64,000 nt of DNA from contig CAVSHP010000021.1 of NCBI GenBank assembly GCA_963727635.1, positions 310,001-374,000 of the forward strand, given 5' to 3'. The position numbers were made by a program, and so were the translations under genes. Of this stretch, positions 17,047-26,237 are shown in pieces. The stretch is from SZUA-36 sp963727635. Lineage in GTDB: Bacteria > Pseudomonadota > Gammaproteobacteria > Xanthomonadales > SZUA-36. Every line of letters begins with the position of its first letter. Position 1 is the first letter of the stretch. The notes beneath the pieces were generated by a model that saw only the letters and a program-made list of their open reading frames with translations, had not been told where the DNA came from and did not search any database.

Positions 17047-18270
17047 ATGAAAACCAGAATGCCAGTCTTGTACCTCGTATATACAACTTTGAGCCTGTCG
17101 CTGATAATGACCAACGTGTTTGCGGATCAGCTGACAATGGAAGAACAGGCCACACAAATCACCCACAAATACCTGCTGACCGACACGCATATCGACGTGC
17201 CTTATCGTCTGCACAAAGGCTGGGTCGATGTTACGGTTTCGGCACCAGACGGCCAGTTTGATTATCCGCGGGCCGTGCAGGGCGGACTGGATCTGCCGTT
17301 CATGTCCATTTACACACCGGCTGAAATGGAAAAGGAAGGCGGCAGTTTTGAACTGGCCAACCAGCTGATCGATTCGGTCGAAGCGATCGCTGCGCGGGCG
17401 CCGGAAAAGTTTATGCTGGTCTATTCGGTGGCCGACGCAAAAAAGGCCAGGGAAAGTGGCCGGATCGGTCTGGCCATGGGTATGGAGAACGGCTCGCCCA
17501 TCGATCACAAGATTGAAAATGTCCAGTTCTTCGCCAACCGCGGCATTCGCTACATCACCCTTACACACGCTCTGAGTAACCAGATTTGCGATTCATCCTA
17601 CGATCAAAACCATCCATGGGGCGGCTTGAGCCCGTTTGGAAGAGAGGTGATCAGCGAGATGAACCGGCTTGGCATCATGGTGGATATTTCCCATGTGTCG
17701 GATGATGCGTTCTGGCAGACCCTGGAGGTCACAAAAGTACCGGTGATCGCGTCGCATTCATCCGCGCGCTTTTTCACACCCGGTTTTGAACGCAACATGA
17801 GTGATGAAATGATCATCGCGCTGGCCAAGGGTGGCGGGGTTATCCAGATCAACTGGGGTTCGTCTTTCCTGACCGCGAAGGCCAACGAGTATTCGAAAGA
17901 AATGCATGAAGCGGAGAAAGCCTGGCTGAAGGAAAACGGCTTTGCAGAGGAAGGGCCTGAAGCCAAACAATTCGCCAGCGACTACCGCGAAAAACAACCG
18001 TTTCCCTACGCTACGCTGGCCGAAGTCGTGGATCATTTTGACCACGTCATCAAGCTCGTGGGTGTCGATCACGTTGGCATCGGCTCTGATTTCGATGGTG
18101 TCGGCGACAGCCTGCCGATCGGTCTGAAAGATGTATCTGACTATCCCAACCTGGTCGCGGAGTTCCTGCGCCGGGGTTATTCAGAAAGTGACATCGCCAA
18201 GATCATGGGCAGCAACCTGTTGCGCGTCTGGGCCGAGGTCGAGGCGTACGCGCTAAACAGCAAGGGTTGA
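17047..18270 (+). CDS. Secreted M19 membrane dipeptidase
   Basis: 407 residues from ATG 17047, preceded by AGGAG about 12 bp upstream; an upstream in-frame start would lose the signal peptide (about 1-27, ending VFADQ). Renal-dipeptidase-family zinc ligands are visible: TDTHIDVP, the glutamate in MGMENG, DISHVSDD and ASHSSAR, with VGIGSDFDGVGD near the C-terminus. It hydrolyses dipeptides, often those with a D-residue or dehydropeptide at the C-side, in the periplasm. It stands alone between the Nudix gene and a convergent acyl-CoA dehydrogenase. Confidence 0.92.
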   Translation: MKTRMPVLYLVYTTLSLSLIMTNVFADQLTMEEQATQITHKYLLTDTHIDVPYRLHKGWVDVTVSAPDGQFDYPRAVQGGLDLPFMSIYTPAEMEKEGGSFELANQLIDSVEAIAARAPEKFMLVYSVADAKKARESGRIGLAMGMENGSPIDHKIENVQFFANRGIRYITLTHALSNQICDSSYDQNHPWGGLSPFGREVISEMNRLGIMVDISHVSDDAFWQTLEVTKVPVIASHSSARFFTPGFERNMSDEMIIALAKGGGVIQINWGSSFLTAKANEYSKEMHEAEKAWLKENGFAEEGPEAKQFASDYREKQPFPYATLAEVVDHFDHVIKLVGVDHVGIGSDFDGVGDSLPIGLKDVSDYPNLVAEFLRRGYSESDIAKIMGSNLLRVWAEVEAYALNSKG

Positions 18271-18292
18271 CCATGCCCGGGCCGGCAGGGTC

Positions 18293-19453
18293 TCAGGAAG
18301 TGAGTTTGCGTTCGTCGAGACCGATACTGCGCGCGATGATCTCTTTCATGATCTCGGAACTGCCGGCATAGATACGTGACACGCGGGCATCGGTGAACAT
18401 GTGGGAGATCCGGTATTCGCTCATGTAACCCGCACCGCCGTGCAACTGGACACAGTTGTCCATCACCGTTGATTCCAGCTCACTGGCAAAAAGCTTGGCC
18501 TCGGCGGCCAGTTCCGCACTCAATTCACCCTGGTTGTGCAACAGTACGCACTGGTCGATAAAGGTCTGCAGAACATCCAGCGAGGTACGCATCTCCGCCA
18601 TCTTGAAACGGCTGTTCTGAAACGCACCGATGGGTTTGCCGAATGCCTTGCGCTCGAGGATGTAATCCATGGTCAGATCAAAGGCGACCTGTCCGTGTGC
18701 AACCTCCTGGCAGGCGCTGATCAGGCGTTCCTCGGCGAGATGGTGCATCAGGTTATAAAACCCTTTTTCGGGGTCCCCCAGGACGTTTTCCGCCGGAACC
18801 CGCACGTTTTCGAAAAACAGCTCAGCCGTGTCCTGGGCTTTCAGACCCATTTTTTTCAGGTTGCGGCCACGGCTGAAGCCCGGCATGTCGCTTTCCACCA
18901 CAAACAGACCGATACCGTGCGGCTTGTCCGGCACCGTCCTCGCTGCAACCACGAATGCGCCGCCGTTGATACCGTTGGAAATATAGGTCTTGGAGCCGTT
19001 CAGTATCCAGCCTTCGCCATCCCGGGTGGCACGGGACTTGATCCCCGCCAGGTCGCTGCCGGCATTGGGTTCGGTCATTGCGATACCGAGGATGGTCTCT
19101 CCGTTGATACATTTGGGCAGCAGGCGCGCTTTGAGCTGCTCACTGCCAAGATCCCCGATGTAGGGCCCGACCAGGCGACTGTGCAAGGTCAGGAACAGGC
19201 TGATATCACCGTGACGGATGGTTTCTTCAATGACGATCTGCTCAAAACGGAAATCCTCGATGCCCGCGCCGCCATACTTCTCATCGGCCCACATGCACAG
19301 CAAACCCTGCTCGCCTGCCTTTTGAAAAGCGGCCGGATCACAACATCCGTTTTCGCGCCATTGTTCAACATTGGGTTCAATTTCCGACTGCATAAAACGA
19401 CGTACACTGTCGCGGAACATTTCATGGTCTTCATCGAATATCAGGCGTTTCAT
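18293..19453 (-). CDS. Acyl-CoA dehydrogenase
   Basis: 386 residues. FAD and substrate motifs: IAMTEPNAGSDLAGI, NGSKTYISNGINGGAFVVAAR, and the C-terminal LHGGAGYMSEYRISHMFTD with RIYAGSSEIMKEII. The glutamate found in MCAD-type YEGT is alanine here (YAGS). The catalytic base is therefore probably the glutamate in LAEERLISA, the long-chain/IVD arrangement. It oxidises acyl-CoA to enoyl-CoA, passing electrons to ETF. It is monocistronic and the substrate chain length is unknown. Confidence 0.9.
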   Translation of the reverse strand: MKRLIFDEDHEMFRDSVRRFMQSEIEPNVEQWRENGCCDPAAFQKAGEQGLLCMWADEKYGGAGIEDFRFEQIVIEETIRHGDISLFLTLHSRLVGPYIGDLGSEQLKARLLPKCINGETILGIAMTEPNAGSDLAGIKSRATRDGEGWILNGSKTYISNGINGGAFVVAARTVPDKPHGIGLFVVESDMPGFSRGRNLKKMGLKAQDTAELFFENVRVPAENVLGDPEKGFYNLMHHLAEERLISACQEVAHGQVAFDLTMDYILERKAFGKPIGAFQNSRFKMAEMRTSLDVLQTFIDQCVLLHNQGELSAELAAEAKLFASELESTVMDNCVQLHGGAGYMSEYRISHMFTDARVSRIYAGSSEIMKEIIARSIGLDERKLTS

Positions 19454-19611
19454 GGTGGGTGTTTTCCTTGCTTTTAAGGCAATGATTAGAGTATCAAAAA
19501 ATGGCTATCTTCAGCACAGTTATCGTTCGCATTTTTAATATCTGTTCTCAAGTAGGGACCCATTGGTGAATGGCCGTACATTGCCCAATCCTGGAAATTG
19601 ACTTGCTATCT

Positions 19612-19898
19612 GTGTGGGCGCCAAGGCCATGCAGTACCTTACTTCAGGACTCGCTGTGAACCATCCATGGGCGCTCGATACTCGGCTTCCTGCCTCGTAC
19701 GGTCCTGAAGTAAGGTACTGCATACCCTCGACGCTGTGCAAAATCATCGGCCAATGGTTTCTGACGGATTTGCACGGCGCTTGACGGACGCTGGGGCTGG
19801 TAGTCCTTACCAGGACCGTACGAGGCAGGAAGCCGAGTCCGAGCGACACAGGATGTGCTTGAGCGCGTCCTGGTAAGGACTACCAGTCCCAGTGTCCC
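19612..19898. repeat. Paired-hairpin intergenic repeat, copy 2
   Basis: Occupies most of the 480-bp gap between the acyl-CoA dehydrogenase start and the DUF3501 gene end. Hairpin A: perfect 22-bp stem 19629-19650 with 19702-19723. Hairpin B: 31-nt arms 19786-19816 and 19867-19897, whose only two mismatches are G-T, so G-U pairs in RNA. A small spacer hairpin (GTGCAAAATC at 19736-19745 with GATTTGCAC at 19767-19775) separates them. Both big loops carry CGTACGAGGCAGGAAGCCGA, in opposite orientations. Same orientation as copy 1. Confidence 0.9.
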
Positions 19899-19933
19899 CA
19901 CCGTACAGATGACAAGTAATGTGAGGAGATGTG

Positions 19934-20518
19934 TCAGTCGAGATCAGCCAAAAGCGCTTCGCGTATCTGAGGTTCGATGTCAGTGCTGAAGCGATAGGAC
20001 TCGTGGCTTGAACCCATCTTCAACGCCGCACCCCCGCGCAGGGCGGTGATCATGTCCGGTTCCAGTTCAAAGCGCATGAAGTGCACCGCTGAAGTCTTCT
20101 CGGCATTGCTGCGCTCGAGGTCTTCGTTGGAGATTGCATAGACCGGGTCAAAACCCTCGACCTGGATCCACACCAGGTCCTCGATATTTTTGAGCAGCGC
20201 GAGTTGCCGTTTGCGCTCGTCGACGTCCTGGTATTCGAGCATCGCCGTTGCTTTCAGGTTATGGCCATCCGGGATCAGTGGGTTGTAAGCGTCGAGTTCC
20301 TCCTCGATGCCTGCGGATTCGAAAATCTTTTCGATACGCAACATTTCCTGGATCTGGTACTGGATCGTCAAACGGTCCTCGAAGTACAGGTTGAGGTGCG
20401 GGCCGATACCGACGCGGCGATTTGTTTTGTGTGCGATGACCTTGCTGCGGAAATCTTTTCGCTGTTGCGAATACTGTTCCAGGCTCATCAGGTCCGAACG
20501 TTTCAATCGTGCTGCCAT
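19934..20518 (-). CDS. DUF3501 family protein
   Basis: 194 residues, starting MAARLKRSDLMSLEQYSQQR and rich in charged residues, with FEDRLTIQYQIQEMLRIEKI and VHFMRFEL typical of the DUF3501 family. No catalytic motif is evident. It follows the HdrD/GlpC-like gene by 2 bp and is in one operon with it and, upstream, rubrerythrin. That trio recurs in proteobacteria, which suggests a joint role in peroxide or redox handling. Its molecular function is unknown. Confidence 0.85.
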   Translation of the reverse strand: MAARLKRSDLMSLEQYSQQRKDFRSKVIAHKTNRRVGIGPHLNLYFEDRLTIQYQIQEMLRIEKIFESAGIEEELDAYNPLIPDGHNLKATAMLEYQDVDERKRQLALLKNIEDLVWIQVEGFDPVYAISNEDLERSNAEKTSAVHFMRFELEPDMITALRGGAALKMGSSHESYRFSTDIEPQIREALLADLD

Positions 20519-20520
20519 AA

Positions 20521-21862
20521 TCAGATTCCGTAGGCTTTTCTCAAAAGGGACAAGGGGTTGGTTTCAGCGTGTTTAAGATCCAGGCCGTCGGCAATCTGCG
20601 TGGCCGCCATGGGGCAGTCGGATACCAGGTAATCTGCTTCCATCTTTTGCGCGCGGGTGATAACCGGTTTGGCAATTTTCTGGGATTTGGCCCAGGTACT
20701 GTTGCGTACGCCGTAGGTTCCATCATGGCCGGAGCATCGTTCGATGGTGTTGATTTCCGTGCCTGGTATCAACGACAGGACTTCCCTGGTCTTGGGGCCG
20801 ATATTCTGTACACGCTGGTGACAGGGTACGTGCCAGGCCACGGTACCCAACGGTTTTTGAAAATCTGTTTTAAACAATTCAGCTTTATGCCGGTGTAAAA
20901 GGTATTCAAACGGGTCAAAAATATGTCTTTTGACCTTCAGGACGTCTGCGTCATCCGGAAACATCAGCGGCAGTTCTTGTTTGAACATCAGTACGCAGGA
21001 AGGCACCGCAGCAACGATATCCCAGCCCTCATCGATCAGCTTGATCAACTGCGGGATATTCTTCCGGCGGTGTTTGTCGACCGTCTCGAGATCACCCTGT
21101 TCCAGCTTCGGCATGCCACAACAGGATTCCTTTTCCGTCAGCCTGACCGGTATGCCGTTGTGTTCAAATACGGCGACGAGGTCGGAACCGATACCCGGTT
21201 CATTGTAATTACAATAACAGGTGGCAAACAGGGTGACGCGTCCGCGTGTCGGACCTGCTTCAATGACCTGTGAGGCTTGTGGTTGATGGTTTTTGAGTCG
21301 TTTTTTGAGCGTGTCCCGGTGGAAATCGGGCAACTGGGCCTGCGGGATGGACATCCAGTAGTTTTGACGCCATTTTGCGTAGGGCCGGGCTGTTCTTGGC
21401 AGCATTCACGGTCTGGTTGATGACCGGAATACTCGCGATCTTGCCGGTCATGTCCGTATTGCTGATCAGCCTGTGGCTTATCTTGCGTTCACCTTTTTTG
21501 AACTGCAGGGCCTTGGCGCGCAGCATCAGGTGTGGAAAATCGACGTTCCACTCGTGTGGCGGCACGTAGGGGCACTTGACCTGGTAACACAGGTCACAGA
21601 GATAACATTCATCCACCACCTTCCAATAGTCCGTTTTCGCCACGCCATCGACTTCCATGGTCGTGGATTCGTCGACGAGGTCGAACAGGGTTGGAAAAGC
21701 GTCACACAGGGAAACACAACGCCGGCAACCGTGACAAATGTGAAAGACCCGCTCCAGTTCTTCAAACAGCAAGGGCTCAGCGTAGAATTCCGGCGCCTTC
21801 CAGTCCAGGGGGTGACGTGTTGGCGCTTCGAGACTGCCTTCACGTGGCGGTGAAGTATTCAT
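20521..21862 (-). CDS. HdrD/GlpC-like iron-sulfur protein, one frameshift
   Basis: Starts at ATG 21862 and changes frame near 21370; repaired, about 445 residues. The N-terminal part has two ferredoxin cysteine clusters (CHGCRRCVSLCDAFP and CYLCDLCYQVKCPYVPP). The C-terminal part has two CCG-type domains (FATCYCNYNEPG with ESCCGMPKLEQGD, and HVPCHQRVQNIG with ERCSGHDGTYG), as in GlpC and HdrD. Such proteins shuttle electrons to quinones or thiol/disulfide partners. It sits between a rubrerythrin and DUF3501. No catalytic flavin subunit is adjacent, so the electron donor is unknown. Confidence 0.88.
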
Positions 21863-21898
21863 CGTGGATGTCTCCGATTGTCATCACTTACCAGGAAT

Positions 21899-21923
21899 AA
21901 AAAAAGGGGCGCAAAGGCGCCCC
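21899..21923 (-). terminator. Intrinsic terminator between rubrerythrin and the HdrD-like gene
   Basis: On the minus strand a 7-bp GC stem (906-912 with 917-923 of the 21-kb block) with a 4-nt loop is followed by a run of seven T. It lies after the rubrerythrin stop and 37 bp before the next start. It should reduce, not necessarily stop, readthrough into the two downstream genes. Confidence 0.8.
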
Positions 21924-21961
21924 GTTCAATGACACTGTTGGGGCTGTCTAACAGGTCGTGA

Positions 21962-22378
21962 TTATCCCAGATCGTCCAGGGCCTTCTGGAAACGATTGGC
22001 GTGGGAGCGTTCTGCCTTGCCAAGTGTTTCAAACCAGTCGGCAATTTCATCGAAGCCCTCTTCGCGTGCGGAACTTGCCATACCCGGATACATGTCGGTG
22101 TATTCGTGGGTTTCGCCGGCGATGGCCGCCTTGAGGTTATTGCCGGTGGTGCCAATCGGTAAACCGGTTGCCGGGTCGCCGGTCTCTTCAAGGTATTCAA
22201 GATGGCCGTGTGCGTGTCCGGTTTCGCCTTCTGCGGTTGAACGGAATACGGCGGCCACGTCATTGTAGCCTTCGATATCGGCCTTTTGTGCAAAGTAAAG
22301 ATAACGTCTGTTCGCCTGGGACTCGCCGGCAAATGCGTCTTTCAGGTTTTGTTCGGTTTTGCTGCCTTTCAGTGACAT
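21962..22378 (-). CDS. rbr: Rubrerythrin without rubredoxin domain
   Basis: 138 residues from ATG 22378, chosen because GGAG lies 9 bp upstream. It is the ferritin-like diiron domain only: KTEQNLKDAFAGESQANRRY, EGETGHAHGHLEYL, AAIAGETHEYTDMYPG and AERSHANRFQKAL supply the glutamates and histidines. The C-terminal rubredoxin-like centre of classical rubrerythrin is missing. Such short forms reduce hydrogen peroxide using an outside electron donor, possibly the HdrD-like protein encoded next. A terminator follows it. Confidence 0.92.
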   Translation of the reverse strand: MSLKGSKTEQNLKDAFAGESQANRRYLYFAQKADIEGYNDVAAVFRSTAEGETGHAHGHLEYLEETGDPATGLPIGTTGNNLKAAIAGETHEYTDMYPGMASSAREEGFDEIADWFETLGKAERSHANRFQKALDDLG

Positions 22379-22507
22379 GTTTACGTTCTCCATTTCATGT
22401 AGATAACAGGTATGGTTCTCATAAAGCATAGACCTGTTTTGCTATTGGGTGAAATTGTTTTTTGTGATCATTTCCATAGGCATTGCCAATGCTTTGAATT
22501 ACTCAAT

Positions 22508-22537
22508 CTATCCTGGTGCCAACTATCTTGGTGCCAA
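22508..22537. repeat. 15-bp tandem direct repeat in the rbr-tspO divergent region
   Basis: CTATCCTGGTGCCAA is followed immediately by CTATCTTGGTGCCAA, 14 of 15 positions identical. It sits between the two divergent starts, about 130 bp from rbr and 50 bp from tspO. Each unit ends in a nearly palindromic TTGGTGCCAA. It could be a regulator-binding pair. Confidence 0.5.
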
Positions 22538-22587
22538 ATGTGTGTTTAAGGTAGCATTGGCGTCAGGATCAACAGGATGGCTCGGCT

Positions 22588-23067
22588 ATGTACAGACTGG
22601 TTTCTCTCGCAGTATTTCTATTTCTTACAATCGTTACGGCTGCGGTGGCTGGACTGTTTGTTGGTGGTGACTGGTATCTCGCCATGAGCAAGCCCTCCTG
22701 GAATCCTTCAGCGATGCTGTTGGCCTCGGTATGGGCAGTGTTGTACGTGCTGATGGCGGTTTCCGCCTGGATGGTATGGGACACCATGCGGGCTCTTGCG
22801 CGTGTTGCCCTGGGTTGGTGGGGATTGCAGTTGCTGTTGAACATCACCTGGTCATGGATGTTTTTTGGTTTGCACCGGGTCGGCTGGGCGCTGGGCGTCA
22901 TCAGCCTGTGGCTTGTGGTGGTGGTCATCGTCATCAGGACATTCAGACCGGTTAAACTGGAGGCTTCCACCCTGATGATGCCGTTGGCCGCCTGGCTGAT
23001 ATTTGTGTGGGTACTGAACTTCTATCAGTGGCATCTCAATGGCGGTGGCCTGGGGTCAATATTTTAA
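22588..23067 (+). CDS. tspO: TspO/MBR family membrane protein
   Basis: 159 residues with five hydrophobic helices. The TspO landmarks are LAMSKPSWNPSA between helices 1 and 2, SVWAVLYVLMAVSAWMVW, WWGLQLLLNITWSWMFFG, and a final WVLNFYQWHLN. Bacterial TspO binds porphyrins and other hydrophobic ligands and responds to oxygen or stress. It is divergent from the rubrerythrin operon. Its ATG comes directly after an AT-poor leader without a strong ribosome site. Confidence 0.9.
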   Translation: MYRLVSLAVFLFLTIVTAAVAGLFVGGDWYLAMSKPSWNPSAMLLASVWAVLYVLMAVSAWMVWDTMRALARVALGWWGLQLLLNITWSWMFFGLHRVGWALGVISLWLVVVVIVIRTFRPVKLEASTLMMPLAAWLIFVWVLNFYQWHLNGGGLGSIF

Positions 23068-23121
23068 GCAGCTGATTGCCCTGTAACCCCATCTTTACCA
23101 CCTTTGGAGATTCCAGACACT

Positions 23122-24354
23122 ATGATTACCAATGATGCAGTGCTGTTTGGCATTCTGGCCCTGATGCTGGGCGGGGTTTTCTATACCACGGCAAGTTCAA
23201 ATCCGTTCTGGAAAGGTTTCTACAAGTGGCTGCCCGCTTTGCTGGTGTGTTATTTCCTGCCATCGTTGTTAAATTCGTTTGGCCTGGTCGATGCGGAAAA
23301 CTCAAAACTCTATTTTGTTGCATCCAGGTACCTGTTGCCCGCCAGTCTCGTGCTTTTGACATTAAGTATTGATTTTAAAAGAATTATTGCGCTTGGCCCA
23401 AAAGCATTGATTATGTTTGTCACGGGAACCGTCGGCATCATTATTGGTGGTCCAATTGCCATAATTATCATGTCATGGATTAGTCCTGATGTCGTTGGTG
23501 GCCATGGGCCGGATGCCGTCTGGCGCGGTATGACGACGATTGCCGGCAGCTGGATCGGGGGAGGCGCCAACCAGGCGGCGATGAAGGAAATCTATGGTGT
23601 AGGCGACCAGATGTTCTCGGTGATGGTCACGATAGACATCATTGTCGCCAATATCTGGATGGCGGCACTATTGTTTTTTGCGGCGCGTTCAACGCAGATC
23701 GATAACTGGAATGGCGCCGACACCAGTGCAATTACCGAGTTGCAAAAAACGGTCGAAGCATTCCACGAAAAACACGACCGTAAACCCGAGCTGACGGACC
23801 TGATGTTAATCATGGCGATTGCATTCGGTGTTGTAGGGTTTTCCCATTTTGGCGCCGACTATCTTTCAGCCGCCATAGCGGGTTTGGACGGCATGGAAAA
23901 CTCCAATTTCAGCAGTCATTTTTTCTGGCTGGTGGTGCTCGCCACGACCTGCGGGCTGTTGCTTTCATTTACCCGCGCACGAAAGTTTGAAGCGGTTGGG
24001 GCTTCAAAAGTTGGATCCGTGTTTATCTATATCCTGGTCGCAACGATCGGTTTGAAAATGGACGTCACGGCAATTGGCGATACACCGGCCATGTTCGCTG
24101 TTGGCGCTATCTGGATGATGGTGCATGCAAGCCTGCTGCTGATCGTCGCCAAGTTGATCAAGGCTCCCGTATTTTTCATGGCGGTGGGTAGCCAGGCCAA
24201 CGTCGGCGGAGCGGCCTCGGCACCGGTTGTCGCTGCAGCCTTCCACCCTTCGCTGGCACCGGTTGGCGTGCTGCTGGCAGTACTGGGTTATGCGCTCGGT
24301 ACCTATGCGGCGCTATTGACCGGTACGTTGATGCAAATGGTCGCGCCGTCATAA
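23122..24354 (+). CDS. DUF819 family integral membrane protein
   Basis: 410 residues from ATG 23122, with GGAG about 12 bp upstream. There are around ten hydrophobic helices, with DUF819 features such as TTIAGSWIGGGANQAAMKEI in the first half and VGSQANVGGAASAPVVAAAF in the second, an internally duplicated arrangement. Members are predicted transporters with unknown substrates. It follows tspO by 55 bp on the same strand and converges with the btuF-like gene. Confidence 0.88.
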   Translation: MITNDAVLFGILALMLGGVFYTTASSNPFWKGFYKWLPALLVCYFLPSLLNSFGLVDAENSKLYFVASRYLLPASLVLLTLSIDFKRIIALGPKALIMFVTGTVGIIIGGPIAIIIMSWISPDVVGGHGPDAVWRGMTTIAGSWIGGGANQAAMKEIYGVGDQMFSVMVTIDIIVANIWMAALLFFAARSTQIDNWNGADTSAITELQKTVEAFHEKHDRKPELTDLMLIMAIAFGVVGFSHFGADYLSAAIAGLDGMENSNFSSHFFWLVVLATTCGLLLSFTRARKFEAVGASKVGSVFIYILVATIGLKMDVTAIGDTPAMFAVGAIWMMVHASLLLIVAKLIKAPVFFMAVGSQANVGGAASAPVVAAAFHPSLAPVGVLLAVLGYALGTYAALLTGTLMQMVAPS

Positions 24355-24370
24355 TCCCATGCGTGCAGGA

Positions 24371-25294
24371 TTATTTCTCCATTCGTTTGATTGACGAGCG
24401 CACCTTATCAAAGTACTTGCAGGCCAATTCAACGCTGTCCAGCAGCCGCGGCGTTGCCTGGTTAATTTCATCCGCCGGCAGGTAAAACAGGGACCCGGCT
24501 TGAACGGCCTTTAACTGGGGCCACTCCTGCCAGGCGAGCAGTGCGGGTGGCTGGTCCGGTATTTCCGGGGCGATCATAAGCTGCGGATTCGCACTGATAA
24601 CCGATTCACGGCTGATCGGCGGCGCCAGTGCCGGCAGGTCTGCAAACACATTGTGACCGCCGCATATTGCCAGGCTGCGGCTGATGATGTGCTGGCCATT
24701 GATCGTGTAGAGCGGACGGCTTGAGATCTGGTAAAAAAAATCCAGCCTGGACTTGCCGGCATTCTGTTGCTTGAGAGCAGCCAGCCGGTTGCGCAGATTC
24801 AAGGCTTCGGCTTCGCCCTCGGTTTCCGTGCCGGCGGCCCTGGAAATGCTCTCTACCGCATCAGCGATCTCTTCCGGCTTCGTGATTTCAATTTGCCAGA
24901 CTGTGATTCCCATTTGCTGCAGTTTTTGCAGGGCGGGTTGCGGGTTGCCCGATTTCCATGCGATCACGAGGTCAGGATCCAGTTCAACAATGCGTTCCAG
25001 GTCAATGCGGAACGCATCACCCACGCGTGGAATCCGTGCGACCGCGGCCGGGAAATTGCTGTACTCGACGACCGCTTTCAGACGGTCTCCTGCTCCCGCG
25101 GCAAAAACCAGTTCGGCCAGGTTAGGCGCCAGGGTGATGATGCTGTCGGCAGGTGCGGCCAGGGAAAGGGATTCGCCACTGGGCTGCATCAAGGTGATAT
25201 CAGCACTGGAAGTTTGAATAGCGGCCAGTCCGAAAACAAGCACAAGCGTATGTAGAACCCGGTCAATACCGACCCGGGCCAACAGCCCGGTCAT
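24371..25294 (-). CDS. BtuF-like periplasmic substrate-binding protein
   Basis: 307 residues from ATG 25294, which overlaps the stop of the upstream gene (ATGA). It has a signal peptide ending near QTSSADI. The fold is helical-backbone type III: IITLAPNLAELVFAAGAGDRLKAVV, ELDPDLVIAWKSGNPQPAL, ICGGHNVFADL. It resembles the vitamin B12 binder BtuF. No BtuCD permease or cobalamin riboswitch is adjacent, so the corrinoid ligand is inferred from the family only. Confidence 0.82.
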   Translation of the reverse strand: MTGLLARVGIDRVLHTLVLVFGLAAIQTSSADITLMQPSGESLSLAAPADSIITLAPNLAELVFAAGAGDRLKAVVEYSNFPAAVARIPRVGDAFRIDLERIVELDPDLVIAWKSGNPQPALQKLQQMGITVWQIEITKPEEIADAVESISRAAGTETEGEAEALNLRNRLAALKQQNAGKSRLDFFYQISSRPLYTINGQHIISRSLAICGGHNVFADLPALAPPISRESVISANPQLMIAPEIPDQPPALLAWQEWPQLKAVQAGSLFYLPADEINQATPRLLDSVELACKYFDKVRSSIKRMEK

Positions 25295-26172
25295 GAAATC
25301 ACGTCTACCAGCAGCAGGATTGCCAGTACCGTGGCCCACACACCGAGTGAGCGCCAGACCAGGTCCATCGACAGCTTGATACTCGCCATCGGGCCCGTTA
25401 GCTGATCCGCATAACCGTCATTTTCAGCGTGGCCGGTTTTGACGATGGTGCGCGCGCTGGTCAGCATGAACTCGTTATTGCCCTCAAACAAGCCATGGCC
25501 CCGTTCGTTGTGATACTGCTTCCAGGCACGGTATACGGAATCAAAATCGGTGGCGATGGCGAGAGAAAGGGTCATCAACTGGGCGACCGGCCATTCCAGG
25601 ATTTTGCACAGGCTGGTGACCAGTTCTTTAATTCCGCTATCAAGTTCAACGTTATCGCCACTGAGCCAAACCGCCAGGCGATAAAGCAGGGCGCCGTAAA
25701 CGCCGAGCACCGCGAACCAGAAAATAATACCGAACCAGCGTTTCAGGGCTTTACGGAATACCGCGTCAATGGCGAGGTTCTGGCAGTTTCCGCTGTCCGC
25801 GGGAATGGGTCCGTCCAGCAATGCCTCGAGGGCCGCTTTGTGCTGCTCTTCACTCTCGCCGCGGAAGACTTTGCGTACCTCGATGTCGAGGTCGCGTGGT
25901 CCAAACGTGTATACCAGTATGGCAATGGCAAAGATAAATTCACCGAGTTGACCCAGCACCGAGTACATCAGGTTGTTGATGGCGAAGACTGCGAGAAGCG
26001 GCAAACCTATAATGATCAAAAACCCGACAGGACCTGACCAGCCGGATATATTTTTGCAGCGGTCATTACAGAAGCCTGTAAAAGCGCCCACCCATTCAAA
26101 ACGCCGCAAGTGGCGCAGTTCGCGTACAAAATGGCAAAGTGTAAATGCAATCAGTATGGAGATTATGGTCAT
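25291..26172 (-). CDS. ampE: AmpE-like membrane protein (CobD/CbiB-related)
   Basis: 293 residues with four or five hydrophobic helices. LAIDAVFRKALKRWFGIIFW followed by FAVLGVYGALLYRL is shared by AmpE and the cobalamin enzyme CbiB. The charged loop (LDIEVRKVFRGESEEQHK) and length fit AmpE better. Its coupling with a BtuF-like gene keeps a corrinoid role possible. AmpE is a proposed membrane sensor in beta-lactamase regulation. Initiates at ATG 26172. Confidence 0.75.
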   Translation of the reverse strand: MTIISILIAFTLCHFVRELRHLRRFEWVGAFTGFCNDRCKNISGWSGPVGFLIIIGLPLLAVFAINNLMYSVLGQLGEFIFAIAILVYTFGPRDLDIEVRKVFRGESEEQHKAALEALLDGPIPADSGNCQNLAIDAVFRKALKRWFGIIFWFAVLGVYGALLYRLAVWLSGDNVELDSGIKELVTSLCKILEWPVAQLMTLSLAIATDFDSVYRAWKQYHNERGHGLFEGNNEFMLTSARTIVKTGHAENDGYADQLTGPMASIKLSMDLVWRSLGVWATVLAILLLVDVIS

Positions 26173-26237
26173 CGACCCATGCCCTTTTCAAACGCGCTCA
26201 GACGTCTCAGTGAATCCATGGAATTAACACGACCATT

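Noticed and set aside
19644..19901. Several stop-free frames inside the three intergenic repeats
   Set aside because: They follow from the palindromic repeat sequence, share no start context, and change frame between copies.
25291..26172. CbiB/CobD cobalamin synthase
   Set aside because: Related fold, but loop composition and length fit AmpE better, and no cob/cbi genes or cobalamin riboswitch are adjacent.
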